Source: an uncultured Actinomycetes bacterium (GTDB lineage Bacteria; Actinomycetota; Actinomycetes; Nanopelagicales; Nanopelagicaceae). Taken from it: a stretch of 41,229 nt of DNA. The position numbers and the translations under genes were made by a program. Below the pieces are notes generated by a model. The model made no database searches and had not been told where the DNA came from. It saw only the letters and a list, made by a program, of their open reading frames with translations. Below, one piece after another: positions 33,879 to 39,674 of the stretch (its first letter is position 1; every line of letters starts with the position of its first letter). The stretch lies in the NCBI GenBank assembly GCA_903894425.1, contig CAITQC010000011.1, positions 1 to 41,229 of the forward strand, read 5' to 3'.

Positions 33879-35114
33879 TTAAGGATTAATCGTGAACCAA
33901 AGTAATGCCAGAACACAGACTGAGACCAATGAAATAATGAAGCCATACACGATTCGCATTCGAGTATTGGAAACGAATTCTCCCATGAGGCGTACATCCT
34001 TGGATATTCCGTACATAAAAAATAGAAGTGGCAACAACAAAATGGCGTTGAGGATCTGGGTGAAGACAAGGACTTTAATCAGTGGCACGCCAGGTAAAAG
34101 AATCAAACCGGCGGCAAAAAATGTCATTACTCCAAAAGTTGCGTAAAAAAGCGGTGCTTCTTTTGGTCCGTCATCTAAAGCTGCCGGTTGACCAGTTAAG
34201 TCACCAACAGAGTATGCAGTTGAAAGCGGAAGTATTGACGCTGCAAGAAGGGCTGCGCCTACCAAGCCAATGGCAAATAGCGCCTTTGCTAATGTGCCCG
34301 CAAGTGGTTCCAGAGCACGCGCAGCTTGCGCAGCATCGGTGATATTTGTTCGACCCTCTTTATTGAGTGTTGCGGCACATGTGATGATTACAAAGAACCC
34401 GATGATTCCTGTGAGTAACGAACCAGTCCAAACGTCGATGCGCAATAGTTTTAAATCATCGCGCGTTAGACGCTTATCAACGGCATATGACTGAATGAAA
34501 GCAAGTCCCCATGGCGCAAGAGTTGTTCCTAATGTTGCGGTGGCAATATAAATGGCATCGTGAGTAAGTGGCATCGTTGGAACAAATACTCCGTGAAATG
34601 CCTGGCCCCAATCTGGGTGAGCCATAAAACCAGCGACAACATATGAGATAAATACTGCAGAGAGGAGAAAGAAAACTTTTTCAACGTTAGCAAATGAGCC
34701 ACGGAGCACAAGAAAAGAAACAATGAGCGCACCGGCTGGAACGGTAATAAACCGAGATACTCCAAAGAGTTGACCAGCTGCGGCGATACCAGCGAACTCG
34801 GCAGTAAGAGTTCCGAAGTTTGCAATAATTAACGCACTTGCACTCAATGTGCCAGAGCGTGCACCATATTTTTGACGCACCAAACCGATGAGTCCTTGGC
34901 GCGTCACAACACCAATTCGTGCACCTAAATCTTGGAAGATAACTAATGCAATAGTTGAAATAACAAGTACCCACAACATTTGGTAGCCATATTTAGCGCC
35001 AAGTTGTGAATATGTCGTGATGCCTGCCGGATCATCATCTGAAAGACCCGCGATAAGACCTGGACCCATTACAGATAGCAGGGCAGCTAAGCGAATTTTA
35101 CGGGTAGTCGTCAT
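33879..35114 (-). CDS. Nramp-related divalent metal transporter lacking the canonical metal motif
   Basis: 411 aa protein with about eleven helices of the SLC11/Nramp fold. The helix 1 metal motif, usually DPGN, is DPAG (28-31), and the helix 6 motif, usually A-x-x-MPH, is TTLAPWG (about 197-203), so the metal-binding Met is Ala200. Loss of this Met is known from Nramp-related magnesium transporters (NRMT, Eggerthella lenta, by recall), suggesting Mg2+ rather than Mn2+ or Fe2+. It overlaps by 4 bases the gene for a protein with the cytosolic sensor domain of MgtE, supporting a magnesium role. Confidence 0.85.
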   Translation of the reverse strand: MTTTRKIRLAALLSVMGPGLIAGLSDDDPAGITTYSQLGAKYGYQMLWVLVISTIALVIFQDLGARIGVVTRQGLIGLVRQKYGARSGTLSASALIIANFGTLTAEFAGIAAAGQLFGVSRFITVPAGALIVSFLVLRGSFANVEKVFFLLSAVFISYVVAGFMAHPDWGQAFHGVFVPTMPLTHDAIYIATATLGTTLAPWGLAFIQSYAVDKRLTRDDLKLLRIDVWTGSLLTGIIGFFVIITCAATLNKEGRTNITDAAQAARALEPLAGTLAKALFAIGLVGAALLAASILPLSTAYSVGDLTGQPAALDDGPKEAPLFYATFGVMTFFAAGLILLPGVPLIKVLVFTQILNAILLLPLLFFMYGISKDVRLMGEFVSNTRMRIVYGFIISLVSVCVLALLWFTINP

Positions 35115-36457
35115 GAGAGCGCACCAGTGCCTTTAGTAAAGCCGTGTGCTTCTTCGGGCTTAAGTGCGTCAACTAAATCATCGGCCAAGATTCTGCCAAC
35201 GGGCTTTCCTTTGACATCGATTACGACAATAGATGAACCGCGGTTATTAGAAAACTCCTCGATAACTTCTTCAAGAGGTGCATCTAACAAAACGGCAGTT
35301 GGGTACGGAGCTCCGATTAATGTGGAGAGCAGGGAAGTTGGCTTTGAGGCGATAAGTTCGATAATTGGGATGTGATCGACAAGTTTTCCCTTTGCATCGA
35401 CAATAACCACACCATCGGAAATATCACGATCACGATTTTCAACCAATATCGTTAAAGCATGTGCCACTGAATCACCTTCATGAGCGATGACCATATGCGT
35501 AGTCATAATTCCACCAGCTAATGTTTCATCAAATGAAATTAATTGACGTAGTTGTTTAGCCATCTTTGAATCCATAGCTTTCAAAATATCTTCGCGGTGT
35601 TCGTCATCTAAATCTCGCAAGACTTCTGCGGACTCATCTGGTTCCATTCGACTCAGTAGTTCGGCTGCGCGCCCTTCGCTTAATCCACGAAGGAGACCTT
35701 GGAGTTCTTCATCCTCCATCTCCTCAAGAGCATCGGCAGCAAGTTCTGGATCCAACATTTCAATCAATGCGCTCTGCTCGCGGCCCGCTAAATCTTCAAT
35801 TAAGTCGGCAAGATCTGCAGGACGAAGTTGCGACAAAGCTGTTTTTGAACCAGAGGTTTTTACCACTCCGGATGTGTCAGCAAGAGATGCAACTGTTGCC
35901 CAATCGAGAACATGTTGTGGGGTTGCTCTGCGTCCTATAGCTCCAGGGAAGATGCGTCGGAGAAAAGTTACAAAGGAAATATCTACACCAACTACGCGAA
36001 TTTCTTTGTCGAGAGGTGCCAGATAAAGATCAGAGGAACGAACAACACGTAATCCATTAACATCAACAATTTGATGATCTAAAACATCCGCGTCTAGAAG
36101 TGATTCATCGCTTCGACGTTTATAGTCCGTCAAATTAATCGTTGTCGATGAAAGCTGAATCTCGTTACGGCTTAACTTTGCAATGCGAGCTCCATCAATA
36201 AAGGATTTACGTAAGCCAACCTTGACAATGAGTCCTGACACCGGGGGATAAGCATCGTGTCCGTGTTTAACTACGACGTCAACTAAGCGACCTATTTCTC
36301 GCCCATCTTCATTTCGAACCGGGCAACCAAGTAGTCCGGCTAAAGAGACTAATGAATCGCGGATACTTTTGCGAGCCAACACTGATTCGCGCCGACCAAC
36401 TGCGCGTTCAACCGTCTTCACCACACGGGCGATAGGTTTTTTTGTTGGCTTGTTCAT
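35111..36457 (-). CDS. PRC-barrel/MgtE_N/CBS domain protein, probable magnesium sensor partner
   Basis: 448 aa soluble protein. Domains in order: a basic N-terminus, a PRC-barrel-like part (about 38-108, GCPVRNEDGREIGRLVDV) with a second short one (about 127-165), a MgtE N domain of Asp/Glu-rich helical repeats (about 205-305, LRPADLADLIEDL, MEPDESAEVLRDL) and a CBS pair (about 316-435). In true MgtE channels the N and CBS domains bind Mg2+ and close a membrane domain, but no membrane helices exist here. Start overlaps nothing upstream; the Nramp gene follows with a 4-base overlap, so it probably gates or reports for that transporter. Confidence 0.85.
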   Translation of the reverse strand: MNKPTKKPIARVVKTVERAVGRRESVLARKSIRDSLVSLAGLLGCPVRNEDGREIGRLVDVVVKHGHDAYPPVSGLIVKVGLRKSFIDGARIAKLSRNEIQLSSTTINLTDYKRRSDESLLDADVLDHQIVDVNGLRVVRSSDLYLAPLDKEIRVVGVDISFVTFLRRIFPGAIGRRATPQHVLDWATVASLADTSGVVKTSGSKTALSQLRPADLADLIEDLAGREQSALIEMLDPELAADALEEMEDEELQGLLRGLSEGRAAELLSRMEPDESAEVLRDLDDEHREDILKAMDSKMAKQLRQLISFDETLAGGIMTTHMVIAHEGDSVAHALTILVENRDRDISDGVVIVDAKGKLVDHIPIIELIASKPTSLLSTLIGAPYPTAVLLDAPLEEVIEEFSNNRGSSIVVIDVKGKPVGRILADDLVDALKPEEAHGFTKGTGALS

Positions 36458-36464
36458 ACCTGCA

Positions 36465-36470
36465 ATCTTA
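36465..36470 (-). promoter_or_regulatory. -10 box of a leaderless promoter for the MgtE_N/CBS-Nramp operon
   Basis: TAAGAT on the minus strand, 7 bases before the ATG at 36457. It would drive the sensor, Nramp and GNAT genes. No M-box-like leader can fit. Confidence 0.66.
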
Positions 36471-36504
36471 AAGGCTCAACCTCTTTGCCTGGTGCTATTA
36501 AAGA

Positions 36505-37920
36505 TTATTGAGCAGTTCTCAGATAATTCAGCCCCTGCTTGGCGCTCCATCCATCTGGAAATCGGGCTAGTAGCTGCATAGGTCCTACAAGATCAGAGCC
36601 AATTGTGATCAATGCAAGTTCGGTGCGGCCATCTGGTCGAATTTGACCCAAACCGATGTCGGCCATTAACGCATTACATAAACATTTTGAGGTTAGCGCC
36701 TCTTCCTCTTCTCCATTCTTAAAGAGATATGTATCTATTGGTTCGCCCGGGCAGCGATATCCAATGCCACCGCTTTCTCGTTTAAATGGAGTACGCAGGT
36801 AGCCCAGATCGCACTTGCGTGCACGCTTTGCAAATAGCTCAGGTTCGGAAAGTGTGGCATCGAGTTCGATAACTTTGAATGGAAAGCCAGTCGGTGATGC
36901 GGACGCATCTGTTACAACACGAGTTTCACCTGCAGCTAGAGATGACAAAACTTGTGAGCGAAGTTCTGGTGTAAAACCAGATTCATTACATAAAGCAAAG
37001 ATGGAACCAACTTGTATTCCCTGTGCCCCCAAAGCCTTTGCCTCGACGAATTTTTCAGGAGTTCCAAATCCACCAGCCAACCAAAAAGGTGAGCCTGAGG
37101 CGACTACTTTCTCGAGGTTTGGCATATCTGCATCCGAATAAACAGCTTCGCCATTTGCATCGGTTGAGTTCTTAGCTCGTGGAGGAGCGTTGTGACCACC
37201 GGCTACGTGATACTCAATTACAAAGCCATCAGGTTTAGTTTCTGCATCTTTATTCAAATATGAGACTAAAGCATGTGATGAAACTATTGCCAGAAACTGT
37301 GGACGTTTAATCGGATAGTGGACCCCATCAATGCAGGCAGGGTCAAAACCTATCTGATACTTATCGTTGGTATCTTCGACATCAACTTTCATAGTTATGG
37401 AGTTACCTAAAGATAACCAATTCAATAACCGTGGAATCTGTGCTGGTATACCTGCACCAATTAATATGTAATCAACCCCGGCCAACATCGCACCGTACAG
37501 TTGCGCGGGAATTGCTAGTTGAATCTTTTCAAGGATATTCATCCCGACAAGCCCATCGTGATTTTCTTTTGCCAGCCACACTTCGACAAATGTTGACACA
37601 ATAAGAAGATGAAGTGCGAAAGCTGTTGGTTTTACAATTAACTTCGGTACATCGATATACGGACGCTTTGGATCTTTGCCGCCTTCTATGAAAAAACGCT
37701 TAAGAATCTCTTGGACGACAATCACATCAGGAAAGTGAGAAAGTGCCCGTTGGGTGTCACCAGTTGGGTCGCCGTCCTGCAATCTACGCGCCATCACCGA
37801 GTCAATTGCAGTTCCTGAAATCACGCCAAGTTCACCTTGTATGGCGACATCTTTAGCTAATCGCCAGGAGGATACTGCGATGCCCATTCCACCTTGGATG
37901 ATCGCTGGATGCTTTCTCAT
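36505..37920 (-). CDS. nitronate monooxygenase / PfaD-like FMN protein with C-terminal cysteines
   Basis: 471 aa flavin protein of the 2-nitropropane dioxygenase fold. It begins with IIQGGMGIAVSSWRLA, and HVAGGHNAPPR holds the conserved His243; LAGGFGTPEKF and LGAQGIQVGSIFAL bind FMN phosphate. It is about 140 residues longer than classic nitronate monooxygenases. The extra C-terminal part has CDLGYLR, YRCPGEP and KCLCNAL, with Cys370, Cys390, Cys413 and Cys415 placed to bind a metal or Fe-S cluster. PfaD of fatty-acid synthase clusters is related in fold, but no such cluster is nearby. Reaction unknown. Confidence 0.85.
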   Translation of the reverse strand: MRKHPAIIQGGMGIAVSSWRLAKDVAIQGELGVISGTAIDSVMARRLQDGDPTGDTQRALSHFPDVIVVQEILKRFFIEGGKDPKRPYIDVPKLIVKPTAFALHLLIVSTFVEVWLAKENHDGLVGMNILEKIQLAIPAQLYGAMLAGVDYILIGAGIPAQIPRLLNWLSLGNSITMKVDVEDTNDKYQIGFDPACIDGVHYPIKRPQFLAIVSSHALVSYLNKDAETKPDGFVIEYHVAGGHNAPPRAKNSTDANGEAVYSDADMPNLEKVVASGSPFWLAGGFGTPEKFVEAKALGAQGIQVGSIFALCNESGFTPELRSQVLSSLAAGETRVVTDASASPTGFPFKVIELDATLSEPELFAKRARKCDLGYLRTPFKRESGGIGYRCPGEPIDTYLFKNGEEEEALTSKCLCNALMADIGLGQIRPDGRTELALITIGSDLVGPMQLLARFPDGWSAKQGLNYLRTAQ

Positions 37921-38008
37921 GGAGCAAGACTAAACAAGGAAAAACTCGAACTCGCCAGTAGGCCAAGAGTTAGCACTCTGGGCAGCAACTTCTAAAGGGG
38001 GCGTTTCC
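37921..38008. other. intergenic gap after the collagen-like gene
   Basis: 88 bases between the collagen-like gene stop and the nitronate monooxygenase start. Apart from the -10 box at 37927-37932 no clear terminator or gene is seen. Confidence 0.6.
37927..37932 (-). promoter_or_regulatory. -10 box of a leaderless nitronate monooxygenase promoter
   Basis: TAGTCT on the minus strand, 6 bases before the ATG at 37920. Confidence 0.65.
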
Positions 38009-38740
38009 TTATTTAATCAAAATCGTTACGTTAACTCCTAAAATTCCTAACTCAGTGCAAGTTCCAAGACGCATTGTTCGATCGGCCGTGGCAAGGCAGA
38101 CAATTTTTTCAGTAAATCCTGTAAGTCCCGAAGGACCGGCTGGTCCTTGATCCCCCTTTTCACCTTTATCGCCCTTTTCACCCTGAATGCCTTGAAAACC
38201 TTGAGGGCCTCCGGACATTCCAGTGTCACCCTTTTCCCCTTTGCGGCCAGATGGACCAGTCGGTCCGGTTGGACCTGCAATGAATGAAGTGGCACTAGTT
38301 TGAATACTGCCATCGGGATATTTTATGCCGCGCGCTGTTCTCAGGAGTCCACGATCGCCTACGTTGCCAATTGTTATATCAGCGGTTGGATCAAGTGCTT
38401 CAATTCCAGTCGCCGTGAATTGAAGGAAACCCAATTGCAAAGCACCGGCATTCCGCACAACTAATCTTCCACCTTCAACTCCCAAAGTGACATTATGGCC
38501 ATTTATTTTGTCAATAAAACTCAAGGAGTTTTCTCCGATATTTATTGACTTCCAACGCATCTCCGAGCTGCCCAAATTGTAAACGTTATCTTTTGAAGGA
38601 ATAAGGTCTGTTAGTGATTTTTGCAACGTTTCTGACGTAGCATCTTTTGCACTTTTCGACCAAGCAAGAGCTGTAATATTTGTACCGCACAGGATTAAAA
38701 TCAGTAGCGCACCGATAACTCGCTTCTTATAAGTATTCAT
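38009..38740 (-). CDS. secreted collagen-like protein with tail-fibre-like motifs
   Basis: 243 aa exported protein. A signal helix (about residues 8-26) is followed by a region with NVYNLGSSEMRWKSI and GIKYPDGSIQTSA, motifs familiar from phage tail fibres and their trimeric relatives. Residues 156-208 are Gly-X-Y repeats: seven triplets (GPT GPT GPS GRK GEK and on), a one-residue slip (GMSGGPQ), then ten more including GEKGDKGEKGD, the salt-bridged type that stabilises triple helices. The C-terminus is short with two cysteines. The ATG at 38740 is chosen because GGAGG lies 5 bases before it; the ATG at 38752 would bury that site. Probably trimeric and surface-exposed; role unknown. Confidence 0.82.
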   Translation of the reverse strand: MNTYKKRVIGALLILILCGTNITALAWSKSAKDATSETLQKSLTDLIPSKDNVYNLGSSEMRWKSINIGENSLSFIDKINGHNVTLGVEGGRLVVRNAGALQLGFLQFTATGIEALDPTADITIGNVGDRGLLRTARGIKYPDGSIQTSATSFIAGPTGPTGPSGRKGEKGDTGMSGGPQGFQGIQGEKGDKGEKGDQGPAGPSGLTGFTEKIVCLATADRTMRLGTCTELGILGVNVTILIK

Positions 38741-38745
38741 TTCTT

Positions 38746-38750
38746 CCTCC
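38746..38750 (-). promoter_or_regulatory. strong Shine-Dalgarno deciding the collagen-like gene start
   Basis: GGAGG on the minus strand, 5 bases before the ATG at 38740 and directly after the stop of the upstream gene. Confidence 0.75.
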
Positions 38751-38751
38751 A

Positions 38752-39567
38752 TTAAAATGAGCGGATGGGTCTAACGTGAAATAACGTGGCTTTATTTGCA
38801 TTTCCTTGGTATCCATGACCGACGGATTGGGCCCATCCGCCAACATCAGAAAATTCGGAGGATGACCAATAGTCACCAGAAATCAGACCAGCCGTGCCTT
38901 GCAAGTTCGTACTTAATAGAATCAATTCACCTAAGGATGGTATGAACCAATCTGAAAACTTGTTGCTGTTGCCTAAGTTGTAGTTCTGGACAAGAGTTCC
39001 AGCACCTTGGACGCAAGATAGATTCAAAATTCTGGTATTTGCTCTTCCCGACCCAACTATTCGAGAGTTCCATGAGGTATTGGAGAGTTGAATTATGTGG
39101 GTTGTGTCATCACACCAAGATGTTGTTGGATCGGTTTTTTGGTCTTTTCCACTCCAATTCGCAGGAGCTGCCTCAAGATAAGTAAAAGTTGGGTATCTGT
39201 TATATCTATCTACAAAAAAGACTATTCCCTCGCCAGGGCCTGCGGAACCAACTTCGCAAACCTCCTTTCCTGTTGATCCGCAGACCAACTGAGGCTTAAA
39301 GCCGTTAGCACTTGTTTGTTCGATGGTAGGAAAAACAAAAGGTTGCTCACTTGAGGTCCGACAGGCACCAGTAAAAGTTACTCGCAGCGTACCTGTGGTC
39401 TTATTCATGCAAACTAGATTCGTATCATTAGTAAGAGCATTGAAACTTGATGCAGCTACAACAGAGTCAGGAGTCTGAAAACTAATCATCATGAAGAAAG
39501 TCAGAGCCAAAGCAGATAATGCTATTAACGTCATCCTCAATGAACGCTGACCCTTATTGATTTGCAT
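38752..39567 (-). CDS. secreted protein with Lcl/DUF1566-like C-terminal domain
   Basis: 271 aa exported protein with a long signal helix (about residues 13-38, ending AAS). Near residues 50-75 is a CMNKTTGTLRVTFTGAC module. The C-terminal part has GEGIVFFVD, YLEAAPANWSG, DWFIPSLGEL, YWSSSEF and finally HVRPIRSF; the order W-x-x-P-S-x-x-E-L, Y-W-S-S-[ST]-E, V-R-x-[IV]-R is that of the DUF1566/Lcl C-terminal domain, known from the Legionella collagen-like adhesin. The gene has a consensus AGGAGG at 39576-39581, 8 bases before the ATG. It is followed immediately by the collagen-like gene. Binding target unknown. Confidence 0.78.
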   Translation of the reverse strand: MQINKGQRSLRMTLIALSALALTFFMMISFQTPDSVVAASSFNALTNDTNLVCMNKTTGTLRVTFTGACRTSSEQPFVFPTIEQTSANGFKPQLVCGSTGKEVCEVGSAGPGEGIVFFVDRYNRYPTFTYLEAAPANWSGKDQKTDPTTSWCDDTTHIIQLSNTSWNSRIVGSGRANTRILNLSCVQGAGTLVQNYNLGNSNKFSDWFIPSLGELILLSTNLQGTAGLISGDYWSSSEFSDVGGWAQSVGHGYQGNANKATLFHVRPIRSF

Positions 39568-39575
39568 TTCCTAGT

Positions 39576-39581
39576 CCTCCT
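39576..39581 (-). promoter_or_regulatory. consensus Shine-Dalgarno of the Lcl-like gene
   Basis: AGGAGG on the minus strand, 8 bases before the ATG at 39567. It contrasts with the leaderless genes elsewhere in the window. Confidence 0.8.
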
Positions 39582-39606
39582 TTGCGAACGTACCAAAAGG
39601 AATTCT

Positions 39607-39671
39607 CCGATTACATTGCCACGAGGATTTGGCATTCACTTCTAATTTGCCTTCCTCGTGGCAATGATCGG
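39607..39671 (-). terminator. long hairpin between two exoprotein genes, possible terminator or attenuator
   Basis: Perfect 14-bp arms CATTGCCACGAGGA (39614-39627) and TCCTCGTGGCAATG (39653-39666) face each other over a 25-base loop, and CCGAT/ATCGG (39607-39611, 39667-39671) extend the stem across a 2-base bulge. It begins 3 bases after the stop of the repeat protein gene. No T-run follows on the minus strand, so it may slow, process or stabilise the transcript rather than end it. Confidence 0.7.
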
Positions 39672-39674
39672 GGG

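Noticed and set aside
33878-34069. N-terminal extension of the GNAT protein
   Set aside because: It runs into the Nramp gene on the same strand in another frame, is Cys-rich and unlike the family.
38009-38740. Prophage remnant suggested by tail-fibre-like motifs
   Set aside because: No integrase, capsid, terminase or lysis genes and no attachment repeats nearby; the protein has its own signal helix.
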